Below are positions 32,416 to 40,274 of a DNA stretch of 64,000 bases, one piece after another. Each line of letters opens with the position of its first letter. Within the stretch, counting starts at the first letter, position 1. The stretch is from Draconibacterium mangrovi_A (GTDB lineage: Bacteria; Bacteroidota; Bacteroidia; Bacteroidales; Prolixibacteraceae), in contig NZ_JBBIXN010000003.1 of assembly GCF_037646455.1 (NCBI RefSeq), positions 62,001 through 126,000 on the forward strand. Reading direction: 5' to 3'. A model generated the notes under the pieces. That model was not told the DNA's origin. It did not search any database and saw only the letters and a list, made by a program, of their open reading frames with translations. The position numbers were made by a program, and so were the translations under genes.

Positions 32416-33510
32416 ATGAAGAGTTACATTATAGCAGGATATTTCATTTGGGTGTTTGGTCTGATTTCGTTCTCGTCAAAGGCGCAGTTCAGCGATACCC
32501 GTCAGGTGGTCCGTCAATTTTCTGTGTCACCCGAAACCCAGATTGAAATTGCCAATAAGTACGGTAAAATTGATATCAATACCTGGGATAAGGATTCTGC
32601 AGTGTTCGAGATCAGTATCAGGGTTGAGGAGAAGAAGCTCTCGAAACTCGAAGAATCCATGCGGAACATTGAATTCGATGTCACCAGCAGCGTGAATTAC
32701 CTGATTGTACGAACCGAAGTGGAGAAAAACAAGGGAGGTTTGGCGAAGGAGTTTAAGAAGTTTAAAGAGACTTTGCTGAGTTCCGACGGAAATATTCAGG
32801 TGGATTATACGGTTTGGATCCCCGAAACCAACCGACTGAAAATTGAAAATAAATTTGGCGATATTTTTATTGGTGATTATAAGGGAGAAGTTTGGATCAA
32901 CCTGTCGAACGGAAACCTGAAAGCCAATGACTTTTACAATAATATCGATCTGACGCTGAACTTTGCCGATGCCACCATCAATACAATAAAACAGGGACGC
33001 TTAGATTGTAATTTTAGCGAGCTCTATTTAAAAGAAGCAGAATCGATTCGCATTATCAGTAAATCTACCGAGTTCGATTTGCAGGAAGTGATGGAACTGA
33101 ATGCCGAGTCGCGTCGTGATAAGTTTCGTATTCAGCACGCCGACCTATTGGATGCACAGGGAAGTTTCTCCAATTTCAGAATAAAAGAACTTACCGACAG
33201 GGCAAATATCAGGGCCGAATATGGCGACATTGAAATTAACGAAACCGCTTCCGATTTCGGAGGCATGATCATTCAGTCAAAGTCAACCGATATCAGTTTA
33301 TACTTCAACCGCGAATCTTCGTTCAATTTCGAAATCAACCGAACAAAGACCGTTCTATCGCTGGATGAAACCATGAATGTTACCGATGAAACGATAAGCG
33401 AAGATGAAAAAACAGTTACGATGAAAGGTAGTTTTGGCGAGTCTTCTGAAGCCGCTCCAAAACTCAATATTACTTCGGATTCGGGAAGTTTGAGTATTCG
33501 CTCGAAATAA
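32416..33510 (+). CDS. exported DUF4097-type repetitive beta protein
   Basis: The product has 364 residues with a signal peptide (residues 1-24, ending SKAQ). The mature part shows the DUF4097 pattern of short beta strands that form a beta-helix-like fold: IEIANKYGKIDINTW, LKIENKFGDIFIGDYKGEVW, NGNLKAN, IRAEYGDIEINE, SGSLSIRSK at the end. The repeated N-K-x-G-D/K-I motif is characteristic. No catalytic residues are evident. It is the third gene of the ECF cluster, 15 bp after the anti-sigma gene, so it probably belongs to the same operon and acts in the envelope. Confidence 0.8.
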   Translation: MKSYIIAGYFIWVFGLISFSSKAQFSDTRQVVRQFSVSPETQIEIANKYGKIDINTWDKDSAVFEISIRVEEKKLSKLEESMRNIEFDVTSSVNYLIVRTEVEKNKGGLAKEFKKFKETLLSSDGNIQVDYTVWIPETNRLKIENKFGDIFIGDYKGEVWINLSNGNLKANDFYNNIDLTLNFADATINTIKQGRLDCNFSELYLKEAESIRIISKSTEFDLQEVMELNAESRRDKFRIQHADLLDAQGSFSNFRIKELTDRANIRAEYGDIEINETASDFGGMIIQSKSTDISLYFNRESSFNFEINRTKTVLSLDETMNVTDETISEDEKTVTMKGSFGESSEAAPKLNITSDSGSLSIRSK

Positions 33511-33531
33511 TTTTCACTTTTTTAAAGAAAA

Positions 33532-33559
33532 GTTGCAACCCTCAAAAAAATCACCTGTC
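33532..33559 (+). promoter_or_regulatory. second ECF-type promoter, upstream of the GIN-domain gene
   Basis: GTTGCAACCC (33532-33541), a 14-bp spacer and TGTC (33556-33559) repeat the motif and spacing of 31274-31301. The leader to the ATG at 33649 is about 80 nt. Confidence 0.65.
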
Positions 33560-33582
33560 CCTATAAATGAAAACAATTCGAT

Positions 33583-33610
33583 GACCAACTGAGGTCGCCA
33601 GCCTCAGGTC
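33583..33610 (+). promoter_or_regulatory. 5' leader hairpin of the GIN-domain gene
   Basis: GACC(AAC)TGAGG and CCTCAGGTC form a stem with an internal bulge and loop TCGCCAG. It lies between the ECF promoter and the coding start. There is no T-run, so it is a structured leader rather than a terminator. Confidence 0.45.
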
Positions 33611-33648
33611 GTGAAAACAATTAAACAAGAACAGAAAAATTTTTAATC

Positions 33649-34368
33649 ATGAAAACAATTACACCACTTTTGTTTGCAGGTATTATTGCACTTCTTTCCA
33701 CCAGCTGTCTCGATCGAATTAACGTTACAGGAAACGGACATCCGGCCAGCGAAACACGAACAGTTACCAGTTTTAGTAAAGTAAAATCGGATGGAGATTT
33801 CAAAGTGTATATTACCAACAGCGAAGAAGCTGAAATTACACTCCGGGCCGACGAAAACCTGCTACAGTACATCGAGACATATGTGTCTGGTGAAACACTG
33901 CATATCGATATCGATGGAATACACAGTGTAAAAGCAGTTGTACCAATGGAAGTTTATATCTACACGCCACAGCTGGAAGGAATTGTACAGAGTGGATCGG
34001 GTACCATTATTTCGGATTATTTCGACAGCGATCATTTCGATCTCATACTTTCGGGATCGGGAAGAGTAGATGCTGAATTTGGGGCCGAATCAGCTGACAT
34101 ATTGCTCTCAGGATCGGGCAGAATAAACGTTGCGGGTAGTTTGGATGAAGCTCAACTAACAATTAGCGGTTCGGGCGATGTAAAAGGTATCAACATGCAG
34201 GTTAAAAGCTGTCACACTTTAACCTCAGGATCTGGAAATATGTGGATCAATGTTGAGGATTATCTTGATGTACGAATCTCGGGAAGTGGCAATGTTTATT
34301 ATGACGGAAATCCGCGTATCGACACCAGCATTTCCGGCTCTGGAAACATCGTCAGTTATCACCAATAA
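33649..34368 (+). CDS. DUF2807 (head GIN-domain) lipoprotein-like protein
   Basis: The product has 239 residues with a signal peptide whose end LLSTSC (Cys20) suggests lipid attachment. The mature protein is built from repeated G-S-G strands: LSGSGRVDAEF, LLSGSGRINVAG, ISGSGDVKG, TSGSGNMWI, ISGSGNVYY, ISGSGNIV. This is the DUF2807 putative adhesin-head (GIN) pattern. It has an ECF-type promoter of its own, inside the sigma factor cluster, and is followed by two outer-membrane barrels. A role in surface structure or stress response is inference. Confidence 0.85.
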   Translation: MKTITPLLFAGIIALLSTSCLDRINVTGNGHPASETRTVTSFSKVKSDGDFKVYITNSEEAEITLRADENLLQYIETYVSGETLHIDIDGIHSVKAVVPMEVYIYTPQLEGIVQSGSGTIISDYFDSDHFDLILSGSGRVDAEFGAESADILLSGSGRINVAGSLDEAQLTISGSGDVKGINMQVKSCHTLTSGSGNMWINVEDYLDVRISGSGNVYYDGNPRIDTSISGSGNIVSYHQ

Positions 34369-34382
34369 AAAACCTCAGCCTT

Positions 34383-34874
34383 ATGAAAAAAGCATTCCTT
34401 ATACTATTTGTCGTTTTGCCTACCCTTGGATTTGCTCAGCTTTTTGAAAATGCGATTGGTATCCGCGGTGGTTTAACAGCCGGTTTCGAATACCGCTTTT
34501 ATACCGACGATGCCAATTCATACAAATTCCTGCTGGGAACACGCGATGGAGGTGTTCAGTTTTATGCTTTTAAGGAATTTCATCAGTACGACCTTTTTGA
34601 ATTTTCAGATCGCCTGGTGCTGTTTTACGGTGCCGGGATGCACATCGGTTACGAGCAATGGGACAAACATTACGTGGAGGGTAACACCAGTTGGTACGAA
34701 GATAGAACCGCATTTTTGGCCGGGCTCGATGGTTTGGTCGGTGTCGAATACCTTTTTTATGAAGTCCCGCTTTCGCTGGGTTTCGAGGTTAAACCATACT
34801 TCGATCTCCTAGGTCGCGAGATGTTCAATGTGCAACTCTTCGACTTTGCCTTTACCGTGAAATATCTATTTTAA
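34383..34874 (+). CDS. small outer-membrane beta-barrel protein
   Basis: The product has 163 residues with a signal peptide (MKKAFLILFVVLPTLGFAQ). The mature chain has alternating strands (IGIRGGLTAGFEYRFY, YKFLLGTRDGGVQFYAF, LVLFYGAGMHIGYEQW, PLSLGFEVKPYFDLLG) and ends in the aromatic strand FDFAFTVKYLF, a signal for barrel insertion. Size fits an eight-stranded barrel. No catalytic residues can be assigned. It follows the GIN-domain gene by 14 bp. Confidence 0.75.
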   Translation: MKKAFLILFVVLPTLGFAQLFENAIGIRGGLTAGFEYRFYTDDANSYKFLLGTRDGGVQFYAFKEFHQYDLFEFSDRLVLFYGAGMHIGYEQWDKHYVEGNTSWYEDRTAFLAGLDGLVGVEYLFYEVPLSLGFEVKPYFDLLGREMFNVQLFDFAFTVKYLF

Positions 34875-34875
34875 A

Positions 34876-34900
34876 AACAATTAAACATATTCAGAAAAAT
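34876..34900 (+). promoter_or_regulatory. leader direct repeat (second copy)
   Basis: AAACAATTAAACA-4 nt-CAGAAAAA at 34876-34900 repeats the sequence at 33615-33639 with the same spacing and 21 of 25 identical bases. Both copies directly precede a start codon in the cluster. Confidence 0.5.
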
Positions 34901-35546
34901 GAAACAATTAAGCATTGTACTTGTGTTAATTATGGCCGCGTTCTATGCCGGCGCACAAGACGACTACACAAACGATGAGGTGGAAACCATTTTTACAAAA
35001 CGAAAAAGTAACGGGGGTTACGGTGCATTTTCGTTGGGTTATTCGCAAATTGCCGGCCGCGATGCACTGATCAGCGGAGCCCGTGGAGCATTTATTTTCG
35101 ATCACTCCTTTGCCATTGGTTTGGGAGGATATGGTTTTGTCAACAACCTCGATTACAGCAGCTACAGTCACGATAATCCTGAAGACCGATTTATGCTGGC
35201 CGGTGGTTATGGTGGACTGTTTATTGAATCCATAATTGCAGGAACAAAACCCGTTCATGTTTCATTCCCTATACTGGTGGGAATGGGAGGCATTGCCCTC
35301 GTTGAAAACACAGGCTGGGGTTGGGAATGGGACATCGATCCATATCATACTGGACATGAATATGATCACGACCTGTTTTTTGTGGTCGAACCTGCAGTAG
35401 AACTTGAATTTAATCTTACCCGGTTTTTCAGAGCTGCAGCATATGCCAGCTATCGTTTTACTTCAGAAATAGAATTGTACGAAACAGATGATGATGTGTT
35501 GAATGGATTTAATTTTGGAATGACTTTCAAATTTGGGAAGTTTTAG
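34899..35546 (+). CDS. second outer-membrane beta-barrel protein of the ECF cluster
   Basis: The product has 215 residues with a signal peptide (MKQLSIVLVLIMAAFYAGAQ). The mature protein alternates amphipathic strands (YGAFSLGYSQIAGRD, ARGAFIFDHSFAIGLGGYGF, FMLAGGYGGLFIES) and ends FNFGMTFKFGKF, typical of barrel proteins. It is glycine- and aromatic-rich; a histidine-rich stretch (YHTGHEYDHD) near residue 150 could bind metal. It is the last gene of the ECF cluster and is followed by a terminator. The two barrels are not obviously copies of each other. Confidence 0.75.
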   Translation: MKQLSIVLVLIMAAFYAGAQDDYTNDEVETIFTKRKSNGGYGAFSLGYSQIAGRDALISGARGAFIFDHSFAIGLGGYGFVNNLDYSSYSHDNPEDRFMLAGGYGGLFIESIIAGTKPVHVSFPILVGMGGIALVENTGWGWEWDIDPYHTGHEYDHDLFFVVEPAVELEFNLTRFFRAAAYASYRFTSEIELYETDDDVLNGFNFGMTFKFGKF

Positions 35547-35566
35547 GAGGAGTGAGTTTTTCAGAA

Positions 35567-35596
35567 AATGCCGGGGCAATTTTGTTCCGGCATTTT
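35567..35596 (+). terminator. terminator at the end of the ECF cluster
   Basis: An 8-bp stem AATGCCGG/CCGGCATT, extended by A-T pairs, is followed by TTTTTG, 21 bp after the last stop. Confidence 0.85.
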
Positions 35597-35659
35597 TGTG
35601 AAGGCACTTTTTGCATGGATTGACTCCCTCAGTTTCGTGTGTATAAAGTATATTGCGGT

Positions 35660-35692
35660 GTCATTCTGAACTTGTTTCAGGATCTATTTCGA
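35660..35692. repeat. dispersed palindromic repeat (half copy)
   Basis: GTCATTCTGAACTTGTTTCA and following bases match the left half of the element at 8234-8295. The right half is missing. Confidence 0.55.
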
Positions 35693-35727
35693 CTTCCTGT
35701 TTATTACAGCATTTCTACTTAATTCAT

Positions 35728-35735
35728 TATTTTTG
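35728..35735 (+). promoter_or_regulatory. TAnnTTTG -7 box of the DMT transporter gene
   Basis: TATTTTTG matches the -7 element and is 18 bp upstream of the ATG at 35753, implying a short leader. Confidence 0.55.
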
Positions 35736-35752
35736 CCGCTTCAGTCATTAAT

Positions 35753-36685
35753 ATGAAAAACAAAAACTTTCTGGCTTATGCATCGGCTTTGGGAGCGGCT
35801 TTTTTTTGGAGTTTCTCCTTTATCTGGTTTAAAATTGCCTATCTGGGTTACGAACCGATAACCGTTGTAATTTTCAGACTTGCCATTTCTGCGGTGTTGA
35901 TGGGAGTCATCGCCGGGGCTTTGAAACGCTTTCAACTGCCTGCAAAAAAAGACATATGGCTGTTTATTCTAATGTCGTTGTTCGAGCCTTTTCTGTATTT
36001 TATTGGCGAAAGCTATGGTTTAATGTACATTTCGTCAACCGTTGCTGCGGTAATCGTGGCCACTATTCCGCTGTTTACGCCGGTGGCTGCCTGGTTTTTT
36101 CACCGCGAGAAAGTTCGCTGGATGAACATTGTCGGGCTGCTGTTTTCATTCATCGGGGTAGGTTTAGTGGTATTAAACGGCTCTTTTCGTTTCGATGCTT
36201 CGCCACTTGGCGTTGCACTCGAATTTATGGCTGTATTTGCCGCTATTTCTTATTCCATAGTTTTGCGAAGCCTGGTGGGACGTTACAATACCATGTCAAT
36301 CATTGCCTGGCAAAACATTATTGGAGTTGTGATGTTTTTGCCACTTTGGCTGGGATTCGAATTTCAGGATTTTATAAGTAAGCCTTTTCATCCGCAGGCT
36401 TTTCGCGCCATAGTTTTTCTGGCGGTTTTTTCTTCAACGCTGGGCTTCGTTTTTTTTACACAGGCTATCCGGAATTTAGGTGTTAACCTCTCGAATACAT
36501 TTATTAACCTGATTCCGGTTTTTGTGGCAATCCTTTCATTTTTTATTTTGAAGGACAATCTTGGTATTCAGCAAATCGTAGGAATTGTGATTGTTGTTTC
36601 AGGTTTGTTCCTGGCACAAATCAGGCAACGACGAAAGAAAAGTAGTTTGGGAACGATGGAATTCAGTACACAGCGAAAAGGATAG
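35753..36685 (+). CDS. DMT superfamily (EamA) transporter
   Basis: The product has 310 residues with ten membrane helices in two EamA repeats. FFWSFSFIWFKIA and the second-repeat segment FSSTLGFVFFTQAI belong to the family, and the C-terminus is basic (RQRRKKSS), as expected for the inside. EamA proteins export or import metabolites such as amino acids; the substrate cannot be read. It has its own promoter box and is not clearly in an operon. Confidence 0.9.
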   Translation: MKNKNFLAYASALGAAFFWSFSFIWFKIAYLGYEPITVVIFRLAISAVLMGVIAGALKRFQLPAKKDIWLFILMSLFEPFLYFIGESYGLMYISSTVAAVIVATIPLFTPVAAWFFHREKVRWMNIVGLLFSFIGVGLVVLNGSFRFDASPLGVALEFMAVFAAISYSIVLRSLVGRYNTMSIIAWQNIIGVVMFLPLWLGFEFQDFISKPFHPQAFRAIVFLAVFSSTLGFVFFTQAIRNLGVNLSNTFINLIPVFVAILSFFILKDNLGIQQIVGIVIVVSGLFLAQIRQRRKKSSLGTMEFSTQRKG

Positions 36686-36737
36686 AAAAAGTATTCAGTT
36701 GGCAGTTGCAGTATGCAGTTTATAGTAAATTAACTTT

Positions 36738-37241
36738 ATGAAAAAAGTAGAGTACAAAACGCCCGATCAATTAAAAATACTAACCGATAAAAACCGGGTG
36801 GAAACTGCTGCGTTTCTGAAAAAACTAAAAAAGAAAAAGCCCAAGAACCTTGATGATGTGGTTCATGAATTGCACGTAGAGGCTTTTTCCGAATTCGACT
36901 GCCTCGATTGTGCGAATTGCTGTAAAACTATCGGTCCGCGACTGATAGATAAAGATGTGGAACGTCTGGCCAAACATTTAAAAATGAAGCCGTCGGAGAT
37001 TATGGATCAATACATCGAGGTTGACGAAGACGGCGACATGATCTTTAGGGAACATCCCTGCCCGTTTTTATTGCCCGACAATTATTGCATGGTTTACGAA
37101 AGCCGGCCGCGTGCTTGCCGCGAATATCCGCACACCGACCGAAAACGTTTTTACCAGATACTGAACCTTACACTCAAGAATTGCGAAACCTGCCCAGTGG
37201 TTTGCGATATTGTTGAAGAACTTAAGAGGAGGGAATGGTGA
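36738..37241 (+). CDS. YkgJ-family cysteine-cluster protein
   Basis: The product has 167 residues. The cysteine cluster FDCLDCANCCKTIGPRL near residues 54-70 is followed by HPCPFLLPDNYCMVYESRPRACREYPH and by LKNCETCPVVCD near the end, the arrangement of YkgJ (zinc or iron chelating) proteins. No signal peptide is seen. The stop overlaps the start of the tandem ABC ATPase by a few bases, so translation is coupled. The function is unknown, and the pair is worth comparing across genomes. Confidence 0.88.
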   Translation: MKKVEYKTPDQLKILTDKNRVETAAFLKKLKKKKPKNLDDVVHELHVEAFSEFDCLDCANCCKTIGPRLIDKDVERLAKHLKMKPSEIMDQYIEVDEDGDMIFREHPCPFLLPDNYCMVYESRPRACREYPHTDRKRFYQILNLTLKNCETCPVVCDIVEELKRREW

Positions 37242-38725
37242 ATTATCAAAATCCAATAGTAACAATGGTTGACATTGCCTATCAGGTGCATTACAAAACC
37301 ATACTTCAGGATATAAATATTGAAATTGGTAAAGGTGAAACTGTAGTAATCACAGGTCCTTCAGGTAGTGGAAAAACCACACTTCTTAACATTACAGGTC
37401 GAAAACTACAACCAACTTCAGGGCAAATTTCATTTGCTGAGGAAATAACTTCAAAGATTGTGTCGCAACAGGACGATTTTCTGTCGGCATCCGGGTTGCG
37501 GGTTTCCTATTACAGCCAGCGCTATGAAAAACCCAACGAAGAAATGGTTCCGGACGTTAAGGAATACTTATTCAAAAAAGTTACCGGAATCTCACAAAAA
37601 GATCAAGTTACAATTTTGCAGGAACTGGAAATTGAATATTTGCTGGATCGTAAAATATTGTCGCTCAGCAACGGCGAACGAAAACGCGTTCAACTGGCAG
37701 AAGCTTTGTTACAAAAACCCGATCTGCTACTTTTCGATCAGCCTTTTGTGGGACTGGATGTGCACGCACGCGAAACACTTTTTCGACTTCTTGAAAATCA
37801 AAAGCAAGCAGGTATTACACTTGTCCTGGTGAGCGAATCCGGTCTCATTCCGACATTTTCGGATCGTTTAATTGAATTGGTACTTAACGAAGATAAACCG
37901 CAACACCTCCGAAACGGATCTGATGCTTTAGAAGATAAAGGATCAAATGTTTATCCGAATCTGGAGACGAAGGAAAAACAAACTTACAATTCCATCGTTA
38001 AAATGCGCAATGTTAAAGTTACCTTTGGTGGTGAAACTGTTTTGTCGGATATCAACTGGGAAGTAAAACCGGGCGAAAAGTGGCTTTTGCAAGGACATAA
38101 CGGTGCCGGCAAAACAACATTACTTAGCCTGATCTCGGCCGATAATCCGCAGGGCTATGTCAACGATCTGGTGCTTTTCGACCGCAAACGCGGAAGCGGT
38201 GAAAGCATTTGGGAGATAAAGGAGAAAATAGGATTTGTATCGCCCGAGTTGCACCTTTATTTTCTGCGCCGGCGCGGCTTGTACAATGCGGCAGCGTCAA
38301 CCCAGGTAAGTTCTTCTTCGATGAAATGCCTCGATGTTGTACTATCCGGATTTAAAGATGAAGTTGGTTTCTCCACAAGCGATTCGCATATTGAAGTGCA
38401 AATAGCAAAAAAATGGCTGCATCTTCTGGATATGGAACATCTGGCGGCAGCTCCTTTTTTACATGCTTCCCTGGGTGAACAACGGATAATTCTTTTGGCA
38501 CGGGCACTTATAAAATCACCCGATCTTTTGATTTTGGATGAACCGTGCCAGGGGCTGGATTCGTCGCAAATTGAACGTTTCACTTCAATCCTGAACGATA
38601 GTTGTTTTAAAAATCACACCACCCTGATTTATGTCACACACCGAAAGGAAGAGGTTCCTTCGTGCGTTACACATTTTCTGGAGTTGGAAAAAGGTCGGAT
38701 AACCGGTTCGGGTAATTTTAATTAA
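37235..38725 (+). CDS. tandem ABC ATPase (ModF-like), first site degenerate
   Basis: The product has 496 residues. Its ATG (37235) overlaps the stop of the previous gene. Two ATP-binding domains are joined in one chain. Domain 1 has Walker A GPSGSGKTT (41-49) and signature LSNGERKRVQ, but its Walker B reads LLLFDQP, with Gln where the catalytic Glu should be, and the switch-histidine position reads VSE. Domain 2 has GHNGAGKTT, signature SLGEQRI and intact LLILDEP and VTH. No membrane permease is encoded nearby. The build resembles ModF-type ATPases named after molybdate transport, but also translation or repair ABC proteins. The role is open; an asymmetric pair with one active site is likely. 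Confidence 0.85.
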   Translation: MVNYQNPIVTMVDIAYQVHYKTILQDINIEIGKGETVVITGPSGSGKTTLLNITGRKLQPTSGQISFAEEITSKIVSQQDDFLSASGLRVSYYSQRYEKPNEEMVPDVKEYLFKKVTGISQKDQVTILQELEIEYLLDRKILSLSNGERKRVQLAEALLQKPDLLLFDQPFVGLDVHARETLFRLLENQKQAGITLVLVSESGLIPTFSDRLIELVLNEDKPQHLRNGSDALEDKGSNVYPNLETKEKQTYNSIVKMRNVKVTFGGETVLSDINWEVKPGEKWLLQGHNGAGKTTLLSLISADNPQGYVNDLVLFDRKRGSGESIWEIKEKIGFVSPELHLYFLRRRGLYNAAASTQVSSSSMKCLDVVLSGFKDEVGFSTSDSHIEVQIAKKWLHLLDMEHLAAAPFLHASLGEQRIILLARALIKSPDLLILDEPCQGLDSSQIERFTSILNDSCFKNHTTLIYVTHRKEEVPSCVTHFLELEKGRITGSGNFN

Positions 38726-38761
38726 AATGTACTGCAACTGATGCTGAAATTTATCCTTCTG

Positions 38762-39829
38762 TTACAATTCCTCAACTCCCCAAAACTTATTAATTGAATT
38801 CCACGGTACAATATTTGGCCTTTTAAAGTTTCGCCGAACAGCAGCAATCGGTTCACCTCTCACTTCAATATCATCGAGATCTGAGGGTTGCATCCCGGTT
38901 TTCATGGCCCAGGCGAATGTTGGAATTTCCTGTGGCTCAAATCCCATGATGTTGGCAGCTACTATATCGGTTGCCAGTGGATTGGTTCCGGCAATGATCA
39001 AATCCATTTTTACCACTTCACCTTCCGAAGGCCCGTCCCCTTCCATAGCCATCGAAGCATCAACAACAGTCAATCCCATCTTGCTGGCCCGCACCATGTC
39101 CACAATTTCATAAGCAATGCCTTGCGAGTTCTTTTCGGCAGCCCGGTCGTGTAAAAAAGAACGTACCGAATAATAAACGCTGCCGGGATAAACACCGATC
39201 AGGTTTTTCATTCCAAGTGTAACTGTGGCCAGCACATGCGTTTTCATCATAGGGACCGAACAAAGCAGGTCGGTTTCTGCCACTGATTTATGAAACGTTA
39301 TTTTATCGAACAATAATCCGTTTCCTAACTTCAATTCCTTCATTTCCCCCGAGTGAAGATTAATCAACGGGATGTCGAGTTCTTTAGCGAGGGCGGTATA
39401 TCCCAGCTGGTCGAAAACATGTTGTTGCATCGGATCCAGAATCTCTGATTTTTTGGTGCGATATTGAATATTGTTCTTAAAGTTGAATTCCTCTGCAGCT
39501 GCCGATCCCTCTCCAATACAAACCTCTTTTCCGGCTGTTTTGAAGATTTCAGCCAGCGCCCTTATAACTTCAGGTTTTGTGGTACATGCCGGGTCGGGTG
39601 AGACAAGGTTTGGCTTAAGCATGATCCGCTGTTTTCCGTTTAAGACCTGTTCTGTTCCGCCAATCAGTTGAATGGCTGTATCAACAGCTTTTTTAATATT
39701 TCTCTGCTTGATTTTTACCACGCTGACTATGGCCGGATTGGTGAAGGGATACACGCCTGCAGCTAATGCAAGTGCACCGGCCAGTGATGTCTTTACAAAG
39801 TCTCTCCGGTTAAAAGTTGAATGATCCAT
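38762..39829 (-). CDS. DUF362 domain protein with Tat signal
   Basis: The product has 355 residues with a twin-arginine signal (NRRDFVKTSLAGALALAAG). The body matches DUF362: MLKPNLVSPDPACTT, CIGEGSAAAE, LINLHSGEM, LLCSVPMMKTHVLATVTLGMKNLIGVYP and VVDASMAMEGDGPSEG. The conserved Lys and Asp residues suggest metal or cofactor binding; some members are linked to Fe-S cluster proteins, but no ferredoxin CxxCxxC motif is present here. It is monocistronic and on the opposite strand to its neighbours. Function unknown. Confidence 0.88.
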   Translation of the reverse strand: MDHSTFNRRDFVKTSLAGALALAAGVYPFTNPAIVSVVKIKQRNIKKAVDTAIQLIGGTEQVLNGKQRIMLKPNLVSPDPACTTKPEVIRALAEIFKTAGKEVCIGEGSAAAEEFNFKNNIQYRTKKSEILDPMQQHVFDQLGYTALAKELDIPLINLHSGEMKELKLGNGLLFDKITFHKSVAETDLLCSVPMMKTHVLATVTLGMKNLIGVYPGSVYYSVRSFLHDRAAEKNSQGIAYEIVDMVRASKMGLTVVDASMAMEGDGPSEGEVVKMDLIIAGTNPLATDIVAANIMGFEPQEIPTFAWAMKTGMQPSDLDDIEVRGEPIAAVRRNFKRPNIVPWNSINKFWGVEEL

Positions 39830-39892
39830 GGTTTTTAAGTAAGTTTATACAAGTTACAAAAAATGAATGGGAATCCTTTGAACCAATAAGCT

Positions 39893-40216
39893 ATGGGATA
39901 CAATGGAATGGGTTACCAGCGTTGGATAGCAACGATGAAGCCCCGAAAATTTCTCTCGAAACGTAGCAAACCTGACGGCGGAGGCGGAGAGGCCCGTCGC
40001 TCGCAGGATATCGGCGAATTTTATCACATTAAAAAGCGCGATTTTAGTACGCTTGGTAAGAAGAAATATTCTGAGAGCGACAAAAAAAGAATTCTGTCTA
40101 AACTGATAAATCAGAAACACATTCAAAACATTGGCTTTGGAATTGGTCTTATTATCGTCGCGATTTTGGTAGCACTGATCTTCCATTACGTCATTACCAA
40201 ATTGAACTGGTTTTAA
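39893..40216 (+). CDS. small membrane-anchored protein of unknown function
   Basis: The product has 107 residues from the first ATG; inner ATGs at 39911 and 39935 are alternatives, and the third (MKPRKFLSKRSKPDGGG) would also be sensible. The N-terminal half is basic and glycine-rich. The C-terminal half has one hydrophobic helix (about 80-100, IGFGIGLIIVAILVALIFHYV) and ends NWF. Codon use looks like that of the neighbours. It lies between the DUF362 gene and porQ and is not recognised. Confidence 0.6.
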   Translation: MGYNGMGYQRWIATMKPRKFLSKRSKPDGGGGEARRSQDIGEFYHIKKRDFSTLGKKKYSESDKKRILSKLINQKHIQNIGFGIGLIIVAILVALIFHYVITKLNWF

Positions 40217-40239
40217 AACTCCAAATTATACTATTTAAT

Positions 40240-40247
40240 TACCTTTG
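40240..40247 (+). promoter_or_regulatory. TAnnTTTG -7 box of the porQ-cmk-ispH operon
   Basis: TACCTTTG matches the -7 element and is 28 bp upstream of the porQ ATG. Confidence 0.6.
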
Positions 40248-40274
40248 GCGTTCTATTGAAAATTAGTATCGCGG

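Noticed and set aside
34011..34368. tandem nucleotide repeat in the GIN-domain gene
   Set aside because: The repeated GSG-coding units reflect the protein fold; the DNA is too diverged to be a satellite or recombination repeat.
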